Assembly (NCBI GenBank): GCA_964353875.1
Contig: CAYGXU010000047.1
Location: 1 to 22,566 of the forward strand
DNA: 22,566 nucleotides
Origin: MGNI01 sp964353875
GTDB taxonomy: Bacteria; Chloroflexota; Anaerolineae; Anaerolineales; E44-bin32
Direction: 5' to 3'
Under the pieces are notes generated by a model that was not told the DNA's origin, searched no databases, and saw only the letters and a program-made list of their open reading frames with translations. Of this stretch, positions 1 through 6,447 are shown in pieces (the first letter of the stretch is position 1; each line of letters starts with the position of its first letter). Position numbers and translations under genes: made by a program.

Positions 1-294
1 GATCTCACCGATGACGATGTCATATCTCCGTGAATCAGGTTAGGAAAGAAACCTTCTTGAATTCAATCCAAGCGCTTTGCCGGATGGCGAATTCAATATA
101 AAAGGCTGTGATGTGGATTCATCCTCATGGTTGAAAAAATGGGGACATCACGCATTCGTTGGAATCATTACTGTTCAGCTGTCGTCATCATGCACGTCAC
201 TAAAGAGCGTGTTCGCCTAAGAATCTAACCTATATACAAGGAAATACATATCGTCTTGTAATTAATTGAGAAGAAATGGATTGTCATTCCAAAT
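1..294. other. intergenic stretch, no gene seen
   Basis: No open reading frame with a plausible start and no recognisable RNA is visible between the left window edge and the terminator of the tRNA operon. The sequence is rather AT-rich. It may be the downstream or upstream region of a gene lying outside the window. Confidence 0.5.
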
Positions 295-328
295 AAAAAC
301 TCCCATACTGTCTGATAAGGGAGTTTTT
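295..328 (-). terminator. intrinsic terminator of the tRNA operon
   Basis: A perfect 10-bp inverted repeat (AAAAACTCCC at 295-304, GGGAGTTTTT at 319-328) encloses a 14-nt loop. Read on the minus strand it lies 25 nt beyond the last tRNA (Arg) and ends in a T-rich tract, the usual form of a Rho-independent terminator. The symmetry means it could also stop plus-strand transcription entering from the left. Confidence 0.8.
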
Positions 329-352
329 GTTCGGCAATTCGCCGTATTCAGG

Positions 353-425
353 CGCCCTCGGCGCGATTTGAACACGCGACCCTTTGCTCCGCAAGCAAAT
401 GCTCTATCCGCTGAGCTACGAGGGC
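353..425 (-). tRNA. tRNA-Arg (anticodon GCG)
   Basis: A full cloverleaf of 73 nt can be folded on the minus strand. The acceptor stem is GCCCTCG/CGAGGGC, the D stem GCTC/GAGC, the anticodon stem TTTGC/GCAAA with loop TTGCGGA, and the T stem GCGTG/CGCGC with loop TTCAAAT. The anticodon is GCG, which reads CGC and CGU (Arg). A20 in the D loop, C35 and discriminator G73 are Arg identity elements. No 3' CCA is encoded (CCT follows). It is the last gene of the operon. Most bacteria use ACG, edited to ICG, for this codon box, so GCG is less common. Confidence 0.95.
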
Positions 426-455
426 AATGTTCAGATGAAGTATCCTCATCTGAGG

Positions 456-547
456 CGGGGAGGGTGGGATTCGAACCCACGGTAGAGGTTTTATGCCCCT
501 ACAAGCGCTTAGCAGGCGCCCCCGTTCAACCACTCCGGCACCTCCCC
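456..547 (-). tRNA. tRNA-Ser (anticodon GCT)
   Basis: This is a 92-nt class II tRNA on the minus strand. The acceptor is GGGGAGG/CCTCCCC, the anticodon loop CTGCTAA gives anticodon GCT (codons AGC/AGU), a long variable arm pairs roughly TAGGG with CCTCTA, and the T stem is GTGGG/CCCAC with loop TTCGAAT. The discriminator is G, and CCA is not encoded (CCT follows). It is the middle gene of the three-tRNA operon. Confidence 0.95.
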
Positions 548-563
548 CAACTATTCATTTGTT

Positions 564-651
<88 letters not shown>

Positions 652-756
652 GGGTTTCTAACCGATCTTGACAACGATGACAAGGGGGACTTCACCTGAT
701 CGGGTTCCTGCCCATCTTGATTATCGGCTCCAGGCCCTCCCTAACTGAGCGTGAGC

Positions 757-785
757 ATTCTACCATGCTGCCATAGCCATGTCAA
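757..785 (-). promoter_or_regulatory. sigma-70 promoter of the tRNA operon
   Basis: Read on the minus strand, a perfect -35 TTGACA (785-780) is followed by a 17-nt spacer and TAGAAT (762-757). The -10 is preceded by TG one base upstream (extended -10). The predicted start is near 750, about 100 nt before tRNA-Ser(TGA). The TGA stop codon of the upstream methyltransferase gene lies inside the -35 box. Confidence 0.8.
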
Positions 786-1513
786 AGGTCAGGGCGATGG
801 ATTGGTCGCCATACATGATAATATCCCAAATTCCCTTCGGCGCCATCGGCGTAGTAAGTCTCGAGAGCCTGAAAACCACATGCCTGTGCTAATTCCGCCA
901 ATTCTTCCTCTTTGAAGGCATGAACATACCTCAAACCAATCCCTCCATGGCGCCAATCGAGCAAAGTATCGCCGGTCTCGAGATCGCCCGCCGATAGGCC
1001 CACAGTCTGCCAAGGTAGGATCCGGCTCTGCAATCGTGGGCTGGACAGGAAGTTCCAGACCGAGAAAACAAACACCCCGTCGTTTTGTAGCAGAGAGTGG
1101 ATCGCTTCAAGGACACGCTGACGAAGTTCTTGCGAGGGGATGTGATGAACTATGGCAAAAGCGAAAACATAGTCAAATGCTATTGGCAGACCATCGAACC
1201 AGGCAGGATCAGTCATATCGCGTATTTCGAAACTGGCCTGAGAATGGGGGCAACCCTCACGGGCTATTTCAATCATTTCCGCGGCACTATCCAGACCGAA
1301 GTAGAGGCCATAATGCTTCTGCTGAGCGAGTTCGCGCGCCAAGGAGCCATTCCCGCAGCCGAGATCGAGGACGGAAGCCTCACAAGGCAAATTTAGGATG
1401 GCACGCAGGACTCCCGGTTGCACCCTCTGACGCGTCTCCGCAAAAGCCCTGGCGAAGGTCTGGTAGAATTCCTGATTGAGATCGATTAATCGCGTGACGA
1501 TTTCTTCGCGCAT
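782..1513 (-). CDS. class I SAM methyltransferase, Trm9-like (predicted tRNA wobble-uridine methyltransferase)
   Basis: The protein has about 243 aa and a Rossmann-fold motif I, VLDLGCGNG, at residues 48-56. It also carries an acidic motif II region (FGLDSAAEMIEIA) and a later VFAFAIVHHI strand. The C-terminal block around WRHGGIGLRYVHAFKEEEL resembles the Trm9/ALKBH8 type, which in eukaryotes methylates cm5U34 to mcm5U34 in tRNA. The back-to-back position with Elp3, which makes the cm5U precursor, supports that role; the exact product is inference. An in-frame ATG at 1549 would overlap elp3. The ATG at 1513 is preferred because TATAAT at 1525-1520 would place the transcript start exactly there, giving a leaderless mRNA. 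The general methyltransferase call is secure; the Trm9-like substrate is moderate. Confidence 0.85.
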   Translation of the reverse strand: MREEIVTRLIDLNQEFYQTFARAFAETRQRVQPGVLRAILNLPCEASVLDLGCGNGSLARELAQQKHYGLYFGLDSAAEMIEIAREGCPHSQASFEIRDMTDPAWFDGLPIAFDYVFAFAIVHHIPSQELRQRVLEAIHSLLQNDGVFVFSVWNFLSSPRLQSRILPWQTVGLSAGDLETGDTLLDWRHGGIGLRYVHAFKEEELAELAQACGFQALETYYADGAEGNLGYYHVWRPIHRPDL

Positions 1514-1519
1514 AGGGAG

Positions 1520-1525
1520 ATTATA
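1520..1525 (-). promoter_or_regulatory. -10 box for the Trm9-like gene (leaderless start)
   Basis: Perfect TATAAT on the minus strand. With normal spacing, +1 falls on the A of the ATG at 1513, implying a leaderless transcript, and no Shine-Dalgarno sequence is seen before that ATG. The -35 region (about 1543-1548) is weak. Confidence 0.45.
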
Positions 1526-1530
1526 TTTGC

Positions 1531-3141
1531 ATGGATCGTAAACGGACATGGTTGCAGGCGCGCGAATATTCCCCAGAACAACTCGCTCTGGCGCGCAAAA
1601 TCCTGGAGGAGGTCATTCAGGGCGTTGATGTGGATCAAGCCACGCGTCGACATCCCCGTCCCGAGGGCGGTTATCTGGGCAAACATATTCTCATCCACGC
1701 CTACCGTCAACTTATAAAAAGCGGTGAGTGGACTTTTGACCCAGCCATCTTACGCCGGATTCGGATGAAGCCCGCCCGGACACTCTCGGGGGTGACAACC
1801 GTATCGGTGATGACCAAGCCTCATCCCTGTCCTGGGGAGTGTATCTTCTGCCCGATCGATGCGCGTGTACCGAAGTCTTATCTTGTCGATGAGCCCGGGG
1901 CGATGCGCGCCCTTCATCACGATTTTGACCCCTTCGCCCAGACCGCTGGACGGATCCAGGCCTTGGAAGCCATCGGACATCCGACCGATAAGGTCGAGCT
2001 GATCATTCTCGGTGGGACCTGGAGCGCATATCCGAAGGAATATCAAGATTGGTTCATTCAGCGATGCCTAGACGCAATGAATGGCTTTGATTCCGAATCG
2101 TTGGAACATGCGCAAAGCGCCAACGAGGAAGCACTTCATCGAAATGTCGGCTTGGTGATTGAGACACGCCCGGATTGGATCACTGAGCAGGAAGTCCGCC
2201 GATTGCGTCGCCTGGGAGTGACCAAGGTGCAAATGGGAGCCCAGAGCCTGGATGACAGCATTCTGAAGCTCAATCGGCGCGGGCATACTGTCGAGCAAAC
2301 CCGCCAGGCGATGGCATTGCTGCGAGCAGCTGGGTTTAAAGTCGTGCTGCATTGGATGCCCAATTTGCTGGGCGCAACGCTCACCTCCGACGGTGAGGAC
2401 TTCAGTCGTCTGTGGGCGGATGCGAGAGTACGTCCGGACGAAATCAAGATCTATCCCTGCCAACTGCTGGAGGGGGCGGAATTATTTGACTATTGGCAGC
2501 GGGGGGAATATCGGCCATACACCACCGAGGAACTGACCCACCTTCTGGCTGAGGTTAAACTATTGATCCCGCGCTATTGCCGCGTCAATCGGGTGGTGCG
2601 GGACATCCCGTCGCATCATGTCGTCCAGGGCAACAAGCGTACCAGTTTACGGCAGGATATCCAACGCGAATTGAAACTGCGGGGACTGGCTTGCGAATGT
2701 GTCCGCTGCAGGGAGATCCGGCGCGCTTCGGTAGAGGTCGAAGAATTGGATCTGGATGATCTGGTCTACTCAACCTCCTTCACCGAAGAACATTTTCTTT
2801 CCTTTGTCACCCCGGACGATCGCCTGGCGGCCTATTTGCGCCTGTCGCTTCCTGTCGAGAATGCGCCCAGTGTAGGAATAGCTGTGATTGAAAAGGCGGC
2901 TCTGGTGCGTGAGGTGCATGTCTATGGTCAATCCCTGGCATTAGGCGCAGAACAGACCGGGGCGGCGCAGCATTCGGGGCTGGGTCAGGATCTGATGCAG
3001 CGCGCTGAGCAAATTGCGCGGAACGAAGGTTACGCACGCATTGCTGTGATTGCGGCTTTGGGCACGAGAGGATATTATCGACGTTTGGGGTATAGGCTGG
3101 ATCAGACATATATGGTGAAAGAGCTTAACCAGCATATATAA
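1531..3141 (+). CDS. elp3: Elp3: tRNA uridine-34 carboxymethyl synthase (radical SAM / GNAT)
   Basis: The protein has 536 aa and a full-length Elp3 architecture. An N-terminal basic region precedes a radical SAM domain with Cys100-x3-Cys104-x2-Cys107 (CPGECIFC), followed by FDPFAQTAGRIQALEAIGH and ILGGTW, both hallmarks of Elp3. A zinc-site region holds a CxxC pair in CECVRCREI, and a C-terminal GNAT acetyltransferase domain includes GLGQDLM (483-489) and a YYRRLGY motif. Family knowledge: Elp3 uses SAM and acetyl-CoA to add a carboxymethyl-type group to C5 of U34 in tRNA; bacterial and archaeal forms act without the other Elongator subunits. AGGGAG at 1515-1520 lies 10 nt before the ATG. It is divergent from the Trm9-like gene, and its 5' region overlaps the other gene's promoter. 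Confidence 0.93.
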   Translation: MDRKRTWLQAREYSPEQLALARKILEEVIQGVDVDQATRRHPRPEGGYLGKHILIHAYRQLIKSGEWTFDPAILRRIRMKPARTLSGVTTVSVMTKPHPCPGECIFCPIDARVPKSYLVDEPGAMRALHHDFDPFAQTAGRIQALEAIGHPTDKVELIILGGTWSAYPKEYQDWFIQRCLDAMNGFDSESLEHAQSANEEALHRNVGLVIETRPDWITEQEVRRLRRLGVTKVQMGAQSLDDSILKLNRRGHTVEQTRQAMALLRAAGFKVVLHWMPNLLGATLTSDGEDFSRLWADARVRPDEIKIYPCQLLEGAELFDYWQRGEYRPYTTEELTHLLAEVKLLIPRYCRVNRVVRDIPSHHVVQGNKRTSLRQDIQRELKLRGLACECVRCREIRRASVEVEELDLDDLVYSTSFTEEHFLSFVTPDDRLAAYLRLSLPVENAPSVGIAVIEKAALVREVHVYGQSLALGAEQTGAAQHSGLGQDLMQRAEQIARNEGYARIAVIAALGTRGYYRRLGYRLDQTYMVKELNQHI

Positions 3142-3453
3142 ATCCAGTCGCAAGTTTTAGATTTCCGACCTCGCTCGGCATCGCAATATTGATATGTATC
3201 CTGTCGGTACTGTTCTCAATATCTTTAAGCTACCCACCCCAACCCCTCCCTACAGGGAGGGGCTTTAAAGTCCCTTCCTTTTAGGGAAGGGATTTAGGGA
3301 TGGGTCGCTTTTGCCCTCTTATCCTTCCTGTGACAGCGCGGATTTCAGCCGCAACCAACGATGTGCGCCAATCGCGGAAGTATTCAAAGATCATGCCTTA
3401 GGAATCTGGGTTCTCACAGAAAAGCGAAGCTTTTTGATGATGATGGCGGAAAT
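3142..3453. other. intergenic region between elp3 and the cyclophilin-like gene
   Basis: A 312-bp gap between convergent genes. Apart from the palindromic repeat at 3230-3305, no gene or RNA is visible. The short open frames here lack start signals and show no protein-like composition. Confidence 0.5.
3230..3305. repeat. imperfect palindromic intergenic repeat with two internal hairpins
   Basis: The left arm, CTACCCACCCCAACCCCTCCC, and the right arm (complement ACCCATCCCTAAATCCCTTC) pair imperfectly as a long outer stem. Inside it are two smaller hairpins, CCCCTCCC-TACA-GGGAGGGG and TCCCTTCC-TTTTA-GGGAAGGGA, either side of TTTAAAG. It lies between the convergent elp3 and cyclophilin-like genes. 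The form suggests a dispersed MITE-like or REP-like element that may also slow transcription from both sides. Copy number elsewhere cannot be seen. Confidence 0.65.
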
Positions 3454-3834
3454 CTAAGACTGATCTTTGGCCACCTTAATCTCCTCTCCATCTCTCACAT
3501 TGCTCAGGATGGTCGCATCCCCATCGACCTTGCCGAATGGGTTTACATTGCTATAGGCGCGCGGCTGTGATCCTCGGCTCACGGGTGTGGGTCCAAAGAA
3601 GATGCAGAAGGCAGAGCCAGTTGGCCAATACCCTAATTCGCCGATGTCCATTTCCTGACGTGCGTCCTCGGCTTCCCTCAGTTCCACTGGGATGGGGAAA
3701 TAGATTTCCTCTCCCCATCGATTAGTATGACCTTCGATGGGGAGTCTCTCCCAAATGGCGTCGGCGGTCTCGTTCTCGTAAAGCGTGGCTTTCAACGCAA
3801 TGGAACCGGCAGTAATTTGAATGTGTTTTACCAT
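3454..3834 (-). CDS. cyclophilin-like fold protein (Cyclophil_like family)
   Basis: 126 aa, the usual length for this small family (PF04126, formerly DUF369; TM1367-type). Family-typical segments are visible: ENETADAIWERLPIEG near the N-terminus, RWGEEIYFPIPVE in the middle, and the block GYWPTGSAFCIFFGPTPVS (about residues 68-86). Members share the cyclophilin barrel, but their biochemical role is not established, and prolyl isomerase activity should not be assumed. The gene follows the GIY-YIG gene after only 6 nt, and its GAGGGG ribosome-binding sequence lies inside the end of that gene, so the two are probably co-transcribed. Confidence 0.85.
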   Translation of the reverse strand: MVKHIQITAGSIALKATLYENETADAIWERLPIEGHTNRWGEEIYFPIPVELREAEDARQEMDIGELGYWPTGSAFCIFFGPTPVSRGSQPRAYSNVNPFGKVDGDATILSNVRDGEEIKVAKDQS

Positions 3835-3840
3835 GATTTG

Positions 3841-4329
3841 TTACCCCTCGTCTGCGTCGATAGTAGGGTGTACTTTAATTTGATTGATCTGATCTAAGGT
3901 CTCGGATTGCAGGCACGACCATGCTTTTCTCATCCCTTCCTGCTCTCCAAGCCATAGCAGGTGCCCGCCACAATGACAATCGGTGGCGCCAAAGCCTGGA
4001 GGTCTCATGAAACCAGCATGTGTCAGGGACTGCGCCCAAGCGCATTCCAGCTTCTTCTCGGATTCAATCCACCAAATCCGGCGGATTTCCGCTGCTTGTA
4101 GGAAATGATCAATATGCCAATGAGAAGGCTTTTGTTCCCTGGGGCGTACATGTCGCCATATGCGCCCTGCCAGGCCTCCTGGTCCATGTGCGCTGCCAAT
4201 GTAGGCGTAATTACCGGTCGGGAAGAGCCGTTCCCCAAGCATTCCTATCACGAGCTTCTCATCTTGTAGGAGGTATAGAAGCAAAACATAGGTGCCCGGG
4301 AGGTTGGGGGGGAGATCTTCTGATCGCAT
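3841..4329 (-). CDS. DUF123 / GIY-YIG-like protein
   Basis: 162 aa. It contains the DUF123 signature (PF01986): LPGTYVLLLYL at the N-terminus, FPTGNYAYIGSAHGPGGLAGRI with the GIY-YIG-like core, then HWHIDHFLQ, a WAQ motif and GFGATDCHCGGHL with conserved Cys/His. Family members are predicted nucleases, sometimes fused to or next to DNA repair endonucleases; no activity is firmly known. The ATG at 4329 lacks a strong ribosome-binding site. It is the upstream member of a two-gene unit with the cyclophilin-like gene. Confidence 0.85.
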   Translation of the reverse strand: MRSEDLPPNLPGTYVLLLYLLQDEKLVIGMLGERLFPTGNYAYIGSAHGPGGLAGRIWRHVRPREQKPSHWHIDHFLQAAEIRRIWWIESEKKLECAWAQSLTHAGFMRPPGFGATDCHCGGHLLWLGEQEGMRKAWSCLQSETLDQINQIKVHPTIDADEG

Positions 4330-4554
4330 CTCAGGAAAGCGTGTCCATTCTCTCGGAAGAGCTTATTGGGTGCGTTGCTATGTAAAAGGCTGAGTGGGTA
4401 AGTGACCCTGACCATCGTTCCAATCGGTCCCGTGGAGATGAGGTCCTAAGGAAAGAATCCCATGGGCAGAGACCCGGTAAAGGTAAATAATGCAATCCTT
4501 CGCAAAAATTCTTGCTTGATCCATTCGAACCATGCTCGGAAATCGGGAATCCCT

Positions 4555-5307
4555 TTAATCTTCTGATACACATGGGCTCACGATCCAGCCTTCAAGCACA
4601 TCCCCATCCCGAGTGAGAAGGGGATTCATCCCGGATAGAAGGACACGCTTGGGATCCCTCTCGGCGATCGCCCGTCCTGCGGGGAGGACGACCGCAGCCT
4701 GTAATTCATCATGGGTGAGCTTGTGAGGCATTTTCATCCCGCTGACGAAACATAGGTCTTTTTTCCACTGGTTGAGCTTGCGCGGGGTAAGATTCGATTT
4801 TGCTGGGAGGCGATCCAGACCGAATAACCGCCATGCAGCACTGGGGAATGATTCGACCAGCCAATAGCGTCCTGGGAATTGATGCCAGTTGGAGGTGATC
4901 AGGTTCCAGCCGTAAGTGAGGCGCAGAATATGGAAGAGGTTGATCGAGAAAGCGATGAAGCGGAGTGAGGTGAGGGGTCTGACTTCTCCGATGACGCCTG
5001 TTCTAATTGGAGTATTCAGCACTCGCTCGCAGATACGCATGTACGGCACGCCTGTTTTGGGTGATTTCCATCCTTGGGGGCCATCGATGAGCAGGACTCT
5101 GACTCCATTCTGTCGACAATAGCGATCCAGTGCAAAGGCCATCTCCATTGTTGAAGGTTTGCCAGCCAGGCCGAGCTGGCTTGCTTTTAGCAACTCAGGG
5201 GTATCGCTATCATGAGCAAGGAAAGCGAAACCGATATCGGCATAGCGCCTGGCTGCCAGATCAACCGAAAAGACATTGGCTGTATATAAACTTCGCTCGG
5301 ATGTCAT
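4555..5307 (-). CDS. DUF429-type protein (predicted RNase H-like nuclease fold)
   Basis: About 250 aa from the ATG at 5307. The first strand VFSVDLAARRYADIGFAFL has the Asp of a ribonuclease H-like fold. Later come VLLIDGPQGWK, RICERVLNTP, VESFPSAAWRLFGLDRLPAK and the C-terminal HDELQAAV, all in the order seen in DUF429 proteins. No experimentally based function is known to me. The open frame reaches an ATG at 5376. The ATG at 5307 is preferred because a promoter-like TTCATC-N17-TATACT lies at 5367-5339, predicting a start near 5332, and because homology-like sequence begins only after residue 24 of the longer form. The gene stands alone, divergent from the repeat array. Confidence 0.65.
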   Translation of the reverse strand: MTSERSLYTANVFSVDLAARRYADIGFAFLAHDSDTPELLKASQLGLAGKPSTMEMAFALDRYCRQNGVRVLLIDGPQGWKSPKTGVPYMRICERVLNTPIRTGVIGEVRPLTSLRFIAFSINLFHILRLTYGWNLITSNWHQFPGRYWLVESFPSAAWRLFGLDRLPAKSNLTPRKLNQWKKDLCFVSGMKMPHKLTHDELQAAVVLPAGRAIAERDPKRVLLSGMNPLLTRDGDVLEGWIVSPCVSED

Positions 5308-5338
5308 AAAAATAATCTCATGATTAATTCCGTATGTC

Positions 5339-5367
5339 AGTATAACATCTCTGGTAGGGGAGATGAA
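5339..5367 (-). promoter_or_regulatory. probable promoter of the DUF429 gene
   Basis: On the minus strand TTCATC (5367-5362), 17 nt, then TATACT (5344-5339). The predicted start near 5332 leaves a 25-nt leader before the ATG at 5307. The -10 is good and the -35 is weak (three of six). Confidence 0.4.
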
Positions 5368-5538
5368 TAGTCTCAATTCGAGCCAATTTTATCCACTCCG
5401 AACGGACCTTCGTGCTTGAAGATGTGCTCATGTGAATGCTGAAGGGACAGTGTCATGGCTTGCCGCTGTGGCGCTGTTTGAGCTGGGTAGGTCTCAAGAT
5501 ACCCGCCCCAAAAATTGATTAGGATTCAGGAAAATCAT

Positions 5539-5554
5539 GAACGAACGTTCGTTC
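5539..5554. promoter_or_regulatory. palindromic core, perfect 16-bp copy
   Basis: GAACGAACGTTCGTTC, a perfect palindrome and the left-most intact core of the array. It has the size and symmetry of a TetR-family operator; binding is inference. Confidence 0.6.
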
Positions 5555-5998
5555 TTTCGAATGAGTTAAACAGTACAAGCAAGTACCGCTATCATAAACT
5601 GCAGTTATGAGTCAGCACCTGCTCGAAATGAATCTTCCCTGCCGGAAAGTCCGATTGGCGATTTGCCTGAGATAAGTATCAACGTTCGTTTTTGCCATAT
5701 TGGGCATCAATAAAGGCAAGCATCGCAAACGGAGGTTGCATTAGCGGCTCAGCCCGAGCTGATAATGACTCATCCATAACTGAAGTACAGGGCGGTTTCC
5801 CATGGGGGCGGGTCGGTGCCATGAAGGATGAAAATTAGACAAATCTTCGCACCCCCAGCGGCGTATCGCTAAACTTCGTAATTCGCTTAAGACTACAGCG
5901 AGGTCGGCATAACGTACATCGTTGGTTGCCCAACTTTTTGCTGGAACTCAAGATTAGATAAAGGCCGGCCAATTCTTATAATGAGGATTCCACAGTTC

Positions 5999-6016
5999 CG
6001 AACGAACGTTCGTTCG
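5999..6016. promoter_or_regulatory. palindromic core, perfect 18-bp copy
   Basis: CGAACGAACGTTCGTTCG, a perfect palindrome starting the best conserved part of the array (regular 130-134 bp spacing from here on). Confidence 0.6.
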
Positions 6017-6131
6017 CATTTATCAATGACCTTCTTGTGGACCAGGGTCATGGAATACAAATCCGATTCCGTTCAACCTGGGCGTGGATCGGTGGGGTGG
6101 TTTACGAATAAGCTAAGTACAAAGATGTACA

Positions 6132-6147
6132 GTACGAACGTTTGTCC
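6132..6147. promoter_or_regulatory. palindromic core, degenerate copy
   Basis: GTACGAACGTTTGTCC matches the 16-bp consensus at 13 positions. Its centre lies 132 bp after the previous core. Confidence 0.5.
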
Positions 6148-6261
6148 GTTATTTTATGGATTTCTTGTGAGCCGGGATCATGGATTGCACATGCCACTTT
6201 CTGTAATCTGGGCGGAGTCAATGCATGGGCCCAGGATCGGAGTGCCGCAGGGATGTGATCC

Positions 6262-6277
6262 GTACGAACGTTCGTTC
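6262..6277. promoter_or_regulatory. palindromic core, 15 of 16 matches
   Basis: GTACGAACGTTCGTTC differs from the consensus at one position. Its centre lies 130 bp after the previous core. Confidence 0.55.
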
Positions 6278-6393
6278 AACGATTTTATTGGATCTTTTTT
6301 CGAGCAAAGACCATGGCCCGCACATGCGACTGTGTGAAGTCTTGTTCTGAAGCGATAAACAGGACTACGAACGAAATAAGGCATGGGCAAGAT

Positions 6394-6413
6394 GCGAACG
6401 AACGTTCGTTCGC
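6394..6413. promoter_or_regulatory. palindromic core, perfect 20-bp copy
   Basis: GCGAACGAACGTTCGTTCGC is the longest perfect palindrome of the array. It lies about 35 bp beyond the stop codon of the lipoprotein gene, and its repeat unit continues into that gene's last codons. Confidence 0.6.
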
Positions 6414-6447
6414 CATAGAAGATATCACAGAATGTAGCAGCGCCTAG

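Noticed and set aside
652..756. Small SRP RNA (ffs) on the minus strand before the tRNAs
   Set aside because: The stretch has some CAGGAACC/TCAGGTG-like pieces but lacks the diagnostic GGAAGGAAGCA apical loop; it is more likely the tRNA operon leader.
1531..3141. Elp3 as a generic radical SAM enzyme with an abnormal cysteine motif
   Set aside because: The CX3CX2C spacing differs from the longer eukaryotic Elp3 motif, but the remaining signatures and the GNAT domain are those of bacterial Elp3, so the spacing is treated as lineage-typical rather than odd.
4331..4573. 80-aa open frame on the minus strand between the GIY-YIG and DUF429 genes
   Set aside because: No ribosome-binding site, overlaps the end of the DUF429 gene, no recognisable domain; treated as intergenic.
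5981..6337. 118-aa open frame on the plus strand inside the array
   Set aside because: It runs through repeat cores, has no ribosome-binding site and no protein-like pattern; chance frame.
5399..6413. CRISPR array
   Set aside because: The units are 130-139 bp with degenerate spacing and only the palindromic core is well conserved; there are no 28-37 bp direct repeats with unique spacers and no cas genes.
5399..6413. Integron attC array
   Set aside because: The cores are short perfect palindromes without the paired RYYYAAC/GTTRRRY ends and bulged stems of attC sites, there are no cassette genes between them, and no integrase is present.
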